Positions 48,567 through 57,175 of a stretch of DNA of 64,000 bases are shown here, one piece after another. The stretch covers positions 1 to 64,000 of the forward strand of contig DASWED010000035.1 in NCBI GenBank assembly GCA_036394995.1, written 5' to 3'. The first letter of the stretch is position 1; the number at the start of each line of letters is the position of its first letter. Source of the DNA: DASWED01 sp036394995. GTDB lineage: Bacteria > Actinomycetota > UBA4738 > JACQTL01. A program made the position numbers and the translations under genes. The notes beneath the pieces are model-generated. The model made no database searches. It was not told the DNA's origin and saw nothing but the letters and a program-made list of their open reading frames with translations.

Positions 48567-49559
48567 ATGACCGACCTCGCGCTGATCACAGTCATCGTCG
48601 TCGCCCTGGCGTTCGACTTCTTCAACGGGTTCCACGACGCGGCGAACTCCATCGCCACGGTGGTGTCCACCCGCGTGCTGTCGCCCCGCATGGCCGTGGT
48701 GTGGGCGGCGTTCTGGAACTTCGCGGCGCTGCTCCTGGGGACGAAGGTCGCCGCCACCATCGCCAAGGACGTGGTGAAGCCGGAGGTGTTCACGATCGGC
48801 GTGGTGTTCGCCGGGCTGATGGGGGCCATCGCCTGGGACGTCATCACGTGGCTGTTCGGCCTCCCCACCAGCTCCTCGCACGCGCTGGTGGGGGGCATGG
48901 CCGGCGCCGCCGTGGCCAGCCAGGGGTGGGACTCGCTGATCGGAGCGGGAGTCGAGAAGATCGCCGTGTTCATCGTGCTGTCGCCGATCGTGGGGCTGCT
49001 GCTGGCGTTCACGATCATGGTGGGCGTGCTGTGGCTGTTCCACCGGTACCGGAGGGTGGAGCGGCTGAACCGGGGGTTCCGGCGGACCCAGCTCCTGTCG
49101 GCGGCCGCGTTCAGCCTGGGGCACGGGACGAACGACGCCCAGAAGACGATGGGCGTGATCCTGGCCCTGCTGATCGCCACCCACAAGGTCGGGCCGGACG
49201 CGAGCGTCCCGTGGTGGGTGAAGCTCTCGGCGCTGGCGGCCATCGCCCTGGGCACCGCGTTCGGCGGATGGCGGATCGTCCACACCCTGGGGGCCCGGAT
49301 CACCAAGCTCCAGCCCGTCGGGGGGATGAGCGCGGAGACGGCGGCCGCGATCACGCTGCTCTTCACAGCCCACGCCGGCATCCCGGTGTCCACCACCCAC
49401 ACCATCACCGGCGCCGTGGTCGGGGTGGGGACCACGCAGCGCCTCTCGGCCGTTCGGTGGGGGGTGGCCGGACGGGTGGTGTGGGCCTGGATCCTCACGA
49501 TCCCGGGTGCGTTCGCCATCGCCTGGGTGACCGAGGAGATCGTGCAGGTGTTCTCGTGA
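48567..49559 (+). CDS. PiT-family inorganic phosphate transporter
   Basis: A 330-aa low-affinity, ion-coupled phosphate permease. The duplicated PiT signatures are FFNGFHDAANSIATVVSTRVL at the N-terminus (quoted in part: GFHDAANSIATVV) and LGHGTNDAQKTMGVI in the second half, with PTSSSHALVGG and PVSTTHTITGAVVG loops. It follows DUF47 by 24 bp in one operon whose leader holds a PHO-type array. Confidence 0.95.
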   Translation: MTDLALITVIVVALAFDFFNGFHDAANSIATVVSTRVLSPRMAVVWAAFWNFAALLLGTKVAATIAKDVVKPEVFTIGVVFAGLMGAIAWDVITWLFGLPTSSSHALVGGMAGAAVASQGWDSLIGAGVEKIAVFIVLSPIVGLLLAFTIMVGVLWLFHRYRRVERLNRGFRRTQLLSAAAFSLGHGTNDAQKTMGVILALLIATHKVGPDASVPWWVKLSALAAIALGTAFGGWRIVHTLGARITKLQPVGGMSAETAAAITLLFTAHAGIPVSTTHTITGAVVGVGTTQRLSAVRWGVAGRVVWAWILTIPGAFAIAWVTEEIVQVFS

Positions 49560-49566
49560 GCGGGAA

Positions 49567-49794
49567 GTGTTGATCGGCAGGCGGCCCCTGTTCTTCCTGG
49601 TGGTGGCCGTGGTGTGCGCGGTGCTCATCCCGGCGACCCCCGCGGAGTTCCGGTGGGTGAACCTGGCCATGGGCGGCCTTGCGCTGTTCTGGTGCCTGAT
49701 GTTCGTGGGGGAGGACGTGGCCCGGCGGCGCACGGCCCTCCGTCGCCGGCGATCAGCGGACGGGGACCAGGAACCGGGCCCGCCCGGCGGCTGA
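49567..49794 (+). CDS. Small two-helix membrane protein
   Basis: A 75-aa protein with two hydrophobic helices (RRPLFFLVVAVVCAVLIPAT and WVNLAMGGLALFWCLMFVG) and a basic, Arg-rich cytoplasmic tail. It follows the PiT gene by 7 bp and starts with GTG. Family unknown; it may be an accessory of the transporter. Its 3' end overlaps the convergent kinase gene by 42 bp. Confidence 0.6.
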   Translation: MLIGRRPLFFLVVAVVCAVLIPATPAEFRWVNLAMGGLALFWCLMFVGEDVARRRTALRRRRSADGDQEPGPPGG

Positions 49795-50628
49795 GAACGA
49801 CACCGGCGTCCGGAGGCCCACCAGCTCGCCGTCGACGTTGAGCTCGACCGCCGGCTCGGTCTCGATCCGGACCTCCCGACCGGACGCCGTGACGACACCC
49901 TCCAGGCGTCCGTGCTCGCCCTTGCGCACCGCGAGCCCCAGCCTCGCCGCGTCGGCGGTCCCGGGAGCGGGGAGGGCGCAGGCCTCCAGCCGGCCGTCGG
50001 CGGGGTCGGCCTCCGGGAACAGCGGGATCCCGCCGCCCACGGTCCGGCCGTTCCCCACCCCGACGGCGACGCAGTCGTCGGCCCGGCGCCCGCCCACCGC
50101 GGCGGCGAACCGTTCCATGCGAGCCGCCGCCCTGGCCCCGGCCACCAGGTACGCCACCGGCCCCAGGACCCGCTTGACGCCGTCACTCACGGCCTCGTCC
50201 ACGGCCACGGGGAACCCGCCCACGCAGGCGTTCACGAACAGCCGGTCGGCGCCGGTCCCAGCGGCCCGCCACACATCGATCTCGAGCTCGGCGCCGGACG
50301 CGACGGCGCCGGCCGCTTCCAGCGGGTCCTCGGGGATCCCCAGGGTCCGGGCCAGGTCGTTCCCGGTCCCCAGGGGCAGGACGGCGAACGCGATGTCGTC
50401 GAGGCGATCCGCGAGGGCGTTCACGGTCCCGGAGACCGTGCCGTCGCCACCCGCTGCCACCACCAGTCCCGCACCCTCGGCCGCCGTTCGGAGGTCCACG
50501 TCGAACCGCTCCTCCGGCGGCGCGGCGAACGTCACGGGGCCGAGTGGCCGGAGCGTCTCCGCCAGCTGGGCGGGCGTGGCGTCGCTCGCGCTCCCGCTCC
50601 CCGGGTTGAGGACGACCAGGACCTTCAC
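49753..50628 (-). CDS. Diacylglycerol/lipid kinase family protein
   Basis: A 291-aa DagK-like kinase. VLVVLNPGSGS opens the fold, GGDGTVSGTVNAL is the nucleotide-binding motif, and LGTGNDLARTLGIP is the second conserved block. Homologues phosphorylate diacylglycerol, sphingoid bases or other lipids. It overlaps the upstream phosphatase-like gene by 4 nt (ATGA), suggesting joint roles in phospholipid turnover. Confidence 0.92.
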   Translation of the reverse strand: MKVLVVLNPGSGSASDATPAQLAETLRPLGPVTFAAPPEERFDVDLRTAAEGAGLVVAAGGDGTVSGTVNALADRLDDIAFAVLPLGTGNDLARTLGIPEDPLEAAGAVASGAELEIDVWRAAGTGADRLFVNACVGGFPVAVDEAVSDGVKRVLGPVAYLVAGARAAARMERFAAAVGGRRADDCVAVGVGNGRTVGGGIPLFPEADPADGRLEACALPAPGTADAARLGLAVRKGEHGRLEGVVTASGREVRIETEPAVELNVDGELVGLRTPVSFSAAGRARFLVPVR

Positions 50629-52148
50629 GCCGCCATCCCGACCAGCCGCCGGAAGTGCCGGACGACGTGCGGCGTGACGTCGGTAGCGGCCGGGCGCATC
50701 GGCGGGTTCTCGAGCGTCGAGACGAACGGGACCAGTGAGTCCTGGGCGTGGAGCGACGCGTGGTCGCCGCCGCCCCGGTGGCTCTCGTCGGACAGGTCGG
50801 CGCAGTCGTAGCCGAGGCGCATCGTGGCCACCAGGTCACCGATCCGGTCGAGGTCCATGGCCGACCGGATCCGCCACATGGCCAGCGGGTACTCGGGGGT
50901 GCGGACCATCCCGCCCTCGACGATGGCGTCGATGGCCTGGAGGTCGCCCCGGAGGTGCCAGCGGTTGCGGCGCTCGTCCACCACCCCGTGGCCCGCGGCG
51001 GCCGGCTCGAACTCCACGCGGCCCCGATCGCTGTCCACCACGTACGTGGACCCGTCGCGCCACATGACCTGGTCCACTCCCGGGGACGCCAGCAGCGCCG
51101 CGGCGACTGGCTTCCGGAGCTCCTCCCGGCGGTCCGACGCGAGGTACACGAACGCCGCGCGGCCGTTCCCGCACACCGCGAGATCGTGATCCTCCAGTGG
51201 ATCCGGTCCCGGCCCCGGCTTCACCCGGCGGAAGTCGGCCAGTACCTCGCCGAACTCGATGACGTGCTCCGCGTCGTCCCCGATCGCGGTCTGCCCGTGG
51301 TCGGCGGTGAGCACGAACCCCGCCTCGTGCAGGGTGCGCTCCCAGGTCCCGAACGTGTCGAGCACGGACCCGATGTGCTCGTCCGCGCGTACGAGGTTGT
51401 CCACCTGGGTGACGGGGCCCCCGTGGTGCGAGACGTGGTCGTTCTCGTGCAGATAGAACAGGATCATGTCGGCCGCGCCCTGCTCCAGCAGGTCCCGCGT
51501 GACCTCGGCCGCCCACTTGTCGTTGTGCCTGGTGTGCCGCTCGAGTCCCCGGCCTCGCTTGCGCCTGCCTCCGGCATCCGCCGGTCCCCTGACGACGTCC
51601 GCGAAGTAGTGCTCCTTCGGCCCCCGCACGGTCCGGGGAAGGTGCTTGCGGAACAGGAGCCGCTCCATCAAGCCCGGCTCCAACCGGTGTTCGAACGGTC
51701 CCCGGAACACCATGAAGTTCGTGGCGCCGCTCGACAGCCCCAGCTCGTGGAGCTGCTCGTGGATGGTCCGGACGTCGCCCGAGAGGTGTTCGTGGTTCAG
51801 GTACACCAGGAAGTCCTCCACGACCTGCCCCAGGCCCTCGGCCATGGCCACCCCGCGGCTCTGGCCGTAGTTCACGAACCGCTGGTGGTCGCGGTCGTAC
51901 CAGCACATCCCGGGGATGCCGTGGCGGGCCGGCACCTCCCCGGTGACCAGCGTGGACGTCGCCGCGGGCGTGATCGTCGGGAAGATCGCCACCGAGTCCC
52001 GCACGTAGGACCCGCGGTCCCGCAGGAACTGCAGCGCCGGTGCCCGGCCCGACGACGCGGCCTGCTCGAACGCGTCGGACCGCATCCCGTCGATCACGAC
52101 GAGGACCACGCGGCGCGGGCTCGCTCGATCCCGGGTCGCGCTCCCCAT
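50625..52148 (-). CDS. Alkaline phosphatase / nucleotide pyrophosphatase superfamily protein
   Basis: A 507-aa metal-dependent phosphatase/phosphodiesterase. VVIDGMRSDAFEQA holds the first metal Asp, FPTITPAATSTLVTGEVPARHGI the nucleophile Thr/Ser region, FYLHENDHVSHHGG and LTADHGQTAIGDDAEHVIEFG the remaining metal ligands. No signal peptide, so a cytosolic enzyme. The start ATG 52148 lies downstream of a CCTAC-N6-GTAGG palindrome. Co-transcribed with the lipid kinase. Substrates could be nucleotides or phosphodiesters. Confidence 0.87.
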   Translation of the reverse strand: MGSATRDRASPRRVVLVVIDGMRSDAFEQAASSGRAPALQFLRDRGSYVRDSVAIFPTITPAATSTLVTGEVPARHGIPGMCWYDRDHQRFVNYGQSRGVAMAEGLGQVVEDFLVYLNHEHLSGDVRTIHEQLHELGLSSGATNFMVFRGPFEHRLEPGLMERLLFRKHLPRTVRGPKEHYFADVVRGPADAGGRRKRGRGLERHTRHNDKWAAEVTRDLLEQGAADMILFYLHENDHVSHHGGPVTQVDNLVRADEHIGSVLDTFGTWERTLHEAGFVLTADHGQTAIGDDAEHVIEFGEVLADFRRVKPGPGPDPLEDHDLAVCGNGRAAFVYLASDRREELRKPVAAALLASPGVDQVMWRDGSTYVVDSDRGRVEFEPAAAGHGVVDERRNRWHLRGDLQAIDAIVEGGMVRTPEYPLAMWRIRSAMDLDRIGDLVATMRLGYDCADLSDESHRGGGDHASLHAQDSLVPFVSTLENPPMRPAATDVTPHVVRHFRRLVGMAA

Positions 52149-52184
52149 ATCTGCGAACGTTCCCGAGGGAGCGGCCGGGTATGC

Positions 52185-52200
52185 CCTACCGGTCGGTAGG
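52185..52200. promoter_or_regulatory. Palindromic TetR-type operator
   Basis: CCTACC-GGTC-GGTAGG, a perfect inverted repeat, lies in the 168-bp divergent region between the phosphatase-family gene and DedA-PAP2. As CCTAC-N6-GTAGGTT it matches the operator at 58518-58537 next to the TetR gene, so the same regulator may bind here. Confidence 0.5.
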
Positions 52201-52316
52201 TTCCTGCGGGGCTCCGGAGATGGATGAACGGCGACGGCCGGGTTGTTGGGGGGGTAGCCGCAGGAGTCTGGGGATGGAATCATGCAACTCGCGCCCATGA
52301 CCGCCTCGACCTCGAC

Positions 52317-53864
52317 ATGATCCTGGGGGCCGCAGTGATCGGTGCGGTCGTCGACCGCCTGCTCCACCTCCACGGGGCCGCCGCGCTGGCCCTGGTGTTC
52401 CTCCTGCCCGCGCTGGAGTCCTCGGCGTTCATCGGGTTCCTGTTCCCGGGCGAGATCGCGGTGCTCCTGGGCGGGGTCCTGGCCTCGTACGGGCGGTTCC
52501 CCCTGGTGATGGCCATCGTCGCCGCGGTGGCCGGGGCGTTCGTCGGTGACTCGGTGGGGTACGCGATCGGCCGCCGGTACGGCCGGGGCATCCTGCGGGG
52601 GACCTTCGGCAGGCTTCCGTTCATCCGGACCCGCCTCGACGCCGAGCTGGCGAAGGCCGAGGCGTTCCTGATCCGGCGAGGGGCCGCGGCGGTCATCATC
52701 GGCCGGCTCACGGCCGCCCTTCGGGTGCTGGTCCCCGGCCTGGCGGGGATGGCCCGAATGCCGTACGGGAAGTTCGCGGCGGCGAACGTGACCGGAGCCG
52801 TCCTGTGGGGCACCGGGTTCTCGGTAGCAGGGTACGTCGCAGGGAACTCGTGGGAGAAGGTCCAGTCCACCGCCGGAGCCGTGGGGCTGATGTTCGGCGC
52901 GGCGCTGATCGTCGGGTTCGTCGCCACCCGCCTGATCCTTTCGGCCCGCCGCCGCCGGGTCGAGGCCGCCCTCCCGGCCGAGGGGGTCGCCATGGAGGCC
53001 GCCCTCATCGACGCCACCGGCGTGGTCCCGGCGGGCGGTCCGCTGGCGCTGGAGCGCGTCCCGGAGACCGTCGGCGCGGGCGGCGCGGCGGCGGCCGCGG
53101 CCGGCGCGAGGCGGAACGGCGACGTCCGGCACGAACCCGACCGGCCGGGATGGTTCAGGCGCCGGCTGGCCCTCCGAGAGCCGCTGGGGTTGCCGCTCAC
53201 GATCTCCGTCGCGGCGATGGTTGCCGCGGGATGGGGGTTCGTTGGGCTGCTGGTGAACGTCCTGAACGAGGACGTCACCCGTTTCGATCTCCAGATCCAG
53301 GACTTCACGGTCCACCATCGCTTCCACCTGTGGACCGGGGTCATGAAGGCGGCGAACTGGCTCGGCGGCGTCTGGGTGATCAGCGGTCTGCTCGTCCTCG
53401 CAGCCGCGTACCTGCTGTTCCGCAGGCGGAACTGGAAGGGCGCCGTCATCCTGGCCGCGGCGTTCCTCGGCGCCCTCGGCCTGGCCGAGGTGGTGGCCGC
53501 GGCCGTGGACCGGGTACGGCCGCCGGTGGCCCTCAGAGAGATCGCGGTGACCGGGTCGGCGTTCCCCTCCGGCCAGGCCACCGTCGCCGCGGCGTTCTAC
53601 GCGATGCTGGCCATCGTCCTCACCGTGGGGATGAAGGCCAGGTGGCGCGTCGCAGTGTGGACCGCGGCGGTCTTCGTCATCGCCGCGGCGGGGCTCCCCG
53701 GCGTCTACCTGGGGGTGCACTGGCTGAGCGACGTGCTGGCCGGCTACGCGCTGGGCGGGATGTGGGTGACGCTGCTGGCGGCGGTGTTCCTCGTATCGCG
53801 CCGGCGGGTCCGGGGATCCATGGCGAGGGCCCGAGAGCCGGCCGCCACCGTCAGGCGTGCTTGA
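52317..53864 (+). CDS. DedA-PAP2 fusion membrane protein
   Basis: A 515-aa polytopic protein. The N-terminal domain (about residues 10-210) is DedA/VTT (ESSAFIGFLFPGEIAVLLGG, GDSVGYAIGRRYG, RMPYGKFAAANVTGAVLW), implicated in lipid scrambling. The C-terminal domain (about 305-495) is PAP2: VDRVRPPVA, SAFPSGQATVAAAF and GVYLGVHWLSDVLAGYALGG. In PAP2 motif 2 the catalytic PSGH reads PSGQ. Codon bias is lost before 52317, so the upstream ATGs (52220, 52224) are less likely. Undecaprenyl-phosphate recycling is a plausible pathway. Confidence 0.85.
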   Translation: MILGAAVIGAVVDRLLHLHGAAALALVFLLPALESSAFIGFLFPGEIAVLLGGVLASYGRFPLVMAIVAAVAGAFVGDSVGYAIGRRYGRGILRGTFGRLPFIRTRLDAELAKAEAFLIRRGAAAVIIGRLTAALRVLVPGLAGMARMPYGKFAAANVTGAVLWGTGFSVAGYVAGNSWEKVQSTAGAVGLMFGAALIVGFVATRLILSARRRRVEAALPAEGVAMEAALIDATGVVPAGGPLALERVPETVGAGGAAAAAAGARRNGDVRHEPDRPGWFRRRLALREPLGLPLTISVAAMVAAGWGFVGLLVNVLNEDVTRFDLQIQDFTVHHRFHLWTGVMKAANWLGGVWVISGLLVLAAAYLLFRRRNWKGAVILAAAFLGALGLAEVVAAAVDRVRPPVALREIAVTGSAFPSGQATVAAAFYAMLAIVLTVGMKARWRVAVWTAAVFVIAAAGLPGVYLGVHWLSDVLAGYALGGMWVTLLAAVFLVSRRRVRGSMARAREPAATVRRA

Positions 53865-54474
53865 GCACGGTGGATTCGACGATGTTCGCCACGTCCTCGA
53901 GGCCGTCCACGGCCTCCTCGAGGTTGTCGATGACGTCCTTCCACTTCAGGACGTCCATGGCCTTGTAGTCGCCGGAGAACAGGTCCGCCACCGCCCGGCG
54001 GTAGATGCGGTCCCCCTCGTTCTCCAGCCGGTTGATCTCCACCCAGTGCGCCTCCAGCCGCTCCCGCTGCATCTTGCGGAACTCCTTGAGTGACGCCTCG
54101 GTCTCCTGCGCGGCCCGGAGCAGCACGTCGGCCTGGGCCTTCATCTCGGGGAGCGGTTCTTCGATGCGGTGCAGGACGAACAGGTCGGCCACGGCGTCGA
54201 TGGCGTCCATCACCTCGTCGAGCGCGGAGGCCAGCGAGTAGATGTCCTCCCGGTCCATCGGCGTGATGAACGTGGTGTTCAGCCGGCGGATGATCGAGTG
54301 GGTGATCTCGTCGCCCTCGTGCTCCCGGTCCTGGATCCGCCGGGCCTTCACCTCGATGTCCGTGAAGTTCTCGATGAGGTCCTTGAGCTGCTCGGCCGCG
54401 ATGCGCACGTTGCTGGCCGACTCGGCGAACAGGTCGAAGAACTCGTCCGAGCGCTGGGAGATCTTGAGCTTCAT
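53851..54474 (-). CDS. Second DUF47 PhoU-like protein
   Basis: A 207-aa DUF47 protein (EFFDLFAESASNVRIAAEQL, DREHEGDEITHSIIRRLNTT, PMDREDIYSLASALDEVMDA, INRLENEGDRIYRRAVADLF). It is a clear paralogue of the PiT-linked copy, with the C-terminal halves nearly identical, but no PiT gene is adjacent. AGGAG precedes ATG 54474. Its 3' end overlaps the DedA-PAP2 gene by 14 bp. It may regulate a PiT encoded elsewhere or the same one. Confidence 0.92.
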   Translation of the reverse strand: MKLKISQRSDEFFDLFAESASNVRIAAEQLKDLIENFTDIEVKARRIQDREHEGDEITHSIIRRLNTTFITPMDREDIYSLASALDEVMDAIDAVADLFVLHRIEEPLPEMKAQADVLLRAAQETEASLKEFRKMQRERLEAHWVEINRLENEGDRIYRRAVADLFSGDYKAMDVLKWKDVIDNLEEAVDGLEDVANIVESTVLKHA

Positions 54475-54540
54475 CGGGGGGCTCCTCGCGTGGGCATCAC
54501 GCGCATTGGTACCACATGAGGGACGTACCCTGGCGGCGCG

Positions 54541-54997
54541 ATGCGGCCGGGGAACTATGCGGCGGAGCTGGCCCGAGACGGGTTCCGGCCGGTGGTGGCC
54601 GACGCCGAGCCGGCCATGCTCCGGCGCGCCACCGCGAAGCTGGGGCCGGGGTCGTGCGTCGCCGCGGACGCCGCGGCGCTCCCGTTCGGTGACGGCTCGT
54701 TCGGCTGCGCCACGCTGATCTCGGCGTTCCACCTGTTCGGCGACAAGGCCGGGGCGCTCCGCGAGCTCCGGCGCGTGGTCCGCCAGGGTCCCGTGGTCAC
54801 GCAGGCGTTCACCCGGGAGAACCTCCTGCCGCTGTTCTCGCACGAGTACTTCGACCATCCCATCCACGAGGAGGTCCGCGAGACCGACGCGGCTCCGGGC
54901 CGACCTCCGCAGCGGCGAGCTGGTCCGGAAGGTCGAACGGGGGATGGAGCTGGCAGCCACGTGGGGCCACACGACCGTGTTCGCCGCACATCCATAG
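54541..54997 (+). pseudogene. Decayed SAM-dependent methyltransferase gene
   Basis: The frame from ATG 54541 resembles a class I methyltransferase that starts inside motif I (GNYAAELARDGFRPVVADAEPAML), continues through CVAADAAALPFGDGSF and FGCATLISAFHLF, then loses sense near 54890. Another frame resumes (LRADLRSGELVRKV to AATWGHTTVFAAHP) and stops at 54997. The N-terminal glycine loop is missing and there is at least one frameshift. A TACCCT box 9 bp before the ATG means it may still be transcribed. Confidence 0.65.
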
Positions 54998-55031
54998 ACT
55001 TGCCGGGAGAGCCACGAACCGGAGGTGAGGG

Positions 55032-56153
55032 ATGACGGAGGCAGCGACGTCGACGCCGGCCGAGGACTTCATGCCGCTCATGGGCATCGACCACGTCGAG
55101 TACTACGTGGGGAACGCCCGGCAGGCCGCGTACTTCTATTCGAAGGCGTTCGGGTTCAAGGTCAGCGCGTACGCGGGGCCGGAGACCAAGGTCCGGGACC
55201 GGGCGTCATGGGTGTGCGAGTCGGGCGAGGCCCGGTACGTGTTCACCGGGGCCATGGGCCCCGAGAGCTTCATCGCGAAGCACGCGTTCGAGCACGGCGA
55301 CGGGGTCCGCGACGTGGCCCTGCGAGTGCCCGACGCCGCCGACGCGTACGAGCAGGCCACGAAGCGCGGCGCGGAGGGCGTGCTGGAGCCCACCGTGAGC
55401 GAGGACGAGCACGGCAAGGTGGTGCGTGCCTCCATCAAGGCCTACGGCGACACCCTGCACTCGTTCATCGAACGGGAGAACTACTCCGGGCCGTTCCTCC
55501 CGGGCTACCGGGCCGAGGAGCCGATCCCGGACGACGGGCCGCCGGTCGGGATCAAGGCCATCGACCACGTCGTGTGCAACGTCGAGCTCGGCAAGATGAA
55601 CGAGATGGTCGACTACTACTCGCGCATCCTGGGGTTCGGCCAGCTGGTCCACTTCCGGGACGACCAGATCTCCTCCGAGTACACGGCGCTGATGTCGAAG
55701 GTCATGTGGGACGGCAACGGGCGGGTGAAGTTCCCTATCAACGAACCGGCCCCCGGCAAGAAGAAGAGCCAGATCGAGGAGTACCTGGACTTCTACCGCG
55801 CGCCAGGCGTGCAGCACATCGCGATGGCCACCGACGACGTCATCTCGGCGGTCTCCGCCCTCCGCCAGCGCGGCGTGAAGTTCACCCGCGTCCCCCAGAC
55901 CTACTACGAGTCGCTGTGGGACCGCATCGACAAGGTCGAGGAGGACCACCGGGCCATCGAGGAGCTGGGCATCCTGGCCGACCAGGACGAGGAGGGCTAC
56001 CTGCTCCAGATCTTCACGAAGATCGTCCAGGACCGGCCCACGGTCTTCTACGAGGTCATCGAGCGCCACGGCTCCAAGGGGTTCGGCCTGGGGAACTTCA
56101 AGGAGCTGTTCCTGGCCATCGAACGCGAACAGGAAGAGCGGGGGAACCTCTAG
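55032..56153 (+). CDS. hppD: 4-hydroxyphenylpyruvate dioxygenase
   Basis: A 373-aa non-heme iron enzyme converting 4-hydroxyphenylpyruvate to homogentisate in tyrosine breakdown. Two VOC-type halves; iron ligands are His in IKAIDHVVCNVE, His in GVQHIAMATDD and Glu in VFYEVIERHGSKGFG. C-terminal GFGLGNFKELFLAIEREQ closes the active site. GGAGGTGAGGG precedes ATG 55032. Homogentisate dioxygenase is not in the window. Confidence 0.96.
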   Translation: MTEAATSTPAEDFMPLMGIDHVEYYVGNARQAAYFYSKAFGFKVSAYAGPETKVRDRASWVCESGEARYVFTGAMGPESFIAKHAFEHGDGVRDVALRVPDAADAYEQATKRGAEGVLEPTVSEDEHGKVVRASIKAYGDTLHSFIERENYSGPFLPGYRAEEPIPDDGPPVGIKAIDHVVCNVELGKMNEMVDYYSRILGFGQLVHFRDDQISSEYTALMSKVMWDGNGRVKFPINEPAPGKKKSQIEEYLDFYRAPGVQHIAMATDDVISAVSALRQRGVKFTRVPQTYYESLWDRIDKVEEDHRAIEELGILADQDEEGYLLQIFTKIVQDRPTVFYEVIERHGSKGFGLGNFKELFLAIEREQEERGNL

Positions 56154-56164
56154 GTGCACCGCCC

Positions 56165-56305
56165 CAGAAGCCCCTCGGCATTCGGACGCACCTGCATCCC
56201 GGATGGCGGCGTCGCTCGTCGCTTGCGTACCTTCCAGGTACGCGGCGCTCCTCGACTCCTTGCCCTCCGGGCGCAGTTGCGCCCTCGGTGCGCAAGGGGC
56301 TTCTG
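56165..56305. repeat. 141-bp structured inverted-repeat element
   Basis: CAGAAGCCCCT (56165-56175) and AGGGGCTTCTG (56295-56305) are perfect 11-bp inverted ends. Inside lie two more hairpins: GCGTACCT-TCC-AGGTACGC (56225-56243) and GGGCGC-AGTT-GCGCCC (56269-56284). The right end runs into the alkyltransferase-like gene. It may be a mobile palindromic (MITE/REP-like) element or a folded RNA. Confidence 0.5.
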
Positions 56306-56581
56306 ACGCGGAGCACCAGCGAGTTCGAGGAGCGCGTCCGGGAGGTCTTGGCACGCCTGCAGCCCGGCGAGGTCGCGACCTACGGCGAGGTGGCCGAGGA
56401 GGCGGGGCACCCCGGCGCCGCCCGGGCCGTGGGGAACATCCTCGCGACGTCCGAGGGCCTCCCATGGTGGCGCGTGGTCGCCGCGAACGGCCGCCTGGTC
56501 CCGGGCCACGAGGAGGTCCAGGCCGAGCGCCTCCGCGCCGAGGGCGTGACTGTGCGCGGCAAGCGCGTGCTGGGGCGGTGA
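56288..56581 (+). CDS. Alkyltransferase-like protein (ATL)
   Basis: A 97-aa AGT-fold protein. The helix-turn-helix and active-site loop are recognisable (PGEVATYGEVAEEAG, AARAVGNILATSEGL), but the acceptor motif PCHRV is PWWRVV, so no alkyl transfer is possible. ATL proteins bind O6-alkylguanine and hand the lesion to nucleotide excision repair. GTG 56288 lies inside the inverted-repeat element; the conserved part begins near SEFEERVREVLARL. Confidence 0.87.
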   Translation: MRKGLLTRSTSEFEERVREVLARLQPGEVATYGEVAEEAGHPGAARAVGNILATSEGLPWWRVVAANGRLVPGHEEVQAERLRAEGVTVRGKRVLGR

Positions 56582-56641
56582 GGCCCGCGCGACAATGCCT
56601 CGGCCGGATCGGCGGGGGCCTGTCGGTGTACGTTTCCCGTC

Positions 56642-57166
56642 GTGGCGAATGACCGGTCGTCGAACGGGTCGGGGCAAGGGAACGTCGACGCCGGCCAGCG
56701 GAGCGACGAGGACGAGAAGGAACGCGTCGACCGGGAGCTCATCGAGCTGCTGAACGAGCTCCGCGTGGTGCTCCCCGGCGTCCAGGTGCTGTTCGCGTTC
56801 CTGCTGACGGTGCCGTTCTCGAACGGCTACTCGAGGATGACCGACCTCCAGCGGGACGTGTACTTCGTGACGTTCCTGGCGACCACCATCGCCACGGTCC
56901 TGCTCATCGCGCCGTCCACGTACCACCGGATCATGTTCCGGTGGGGGGACAAGGAGCGCATGCTGTTCACCGCGAACCGGATGACGATCGCGGGGACGGC
57001 GTTGCTCGCGGTGGCTATGACCTCGGCCGTGTTCGTGATCACCGACGTGCTGTTCGGCGAGGGGGTGGCGGCGCTCGTCAGCGCGCTCGCGGGCCTCGCG
57101 CTGGCCGGGGTCTGGTACGCACTGCCGCTGGTCCGGCGGGCTCGGGAGGGCCCCCGGAGGGGCTGA
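56642..57166 (+). CDS. DUF6328-type four-helix membrane protein
   Basis: A 174-aa protein with a charged N-terminus (ERVDRELIELLNELRVVLPG) and four membrane helices. The motif LPGVQVLFAFLLTVPFSNGY and APSTYHRIMFRWGDKERML are typical of DUF6328. GTG 56642 follows TACGTT (56629-56634) by 7 bp; the ATG at 56648 is an alternative. Function unknown. It converges with the HlyIII gene. Confidence 0.8.
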   Translation: MANDRSSNGSGQGNVDAGQRSDEDEKERVDRELIELLNELRVVLPGVQVLFAFLLTVPFSNGYSRMTDLQRDVYFVTFLATTIATVLLIAPSTYHRIMFRWGDKERMLFTANRMTIAGTALLAVAMTSAVFVITDVLFGEGVAALVSALAGLALAGVWYALPLVRRAREGPRRG

Positions 57167-57175
57167 CGCGGCGCT

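Noticed and set aside
50625..53720. Very long minus-strand frame extending the phosphatase gene
   Set aside because: The part upstream of 52148 is antisense to DedA-PAP2; the family N-terminus fits ATG 52148.
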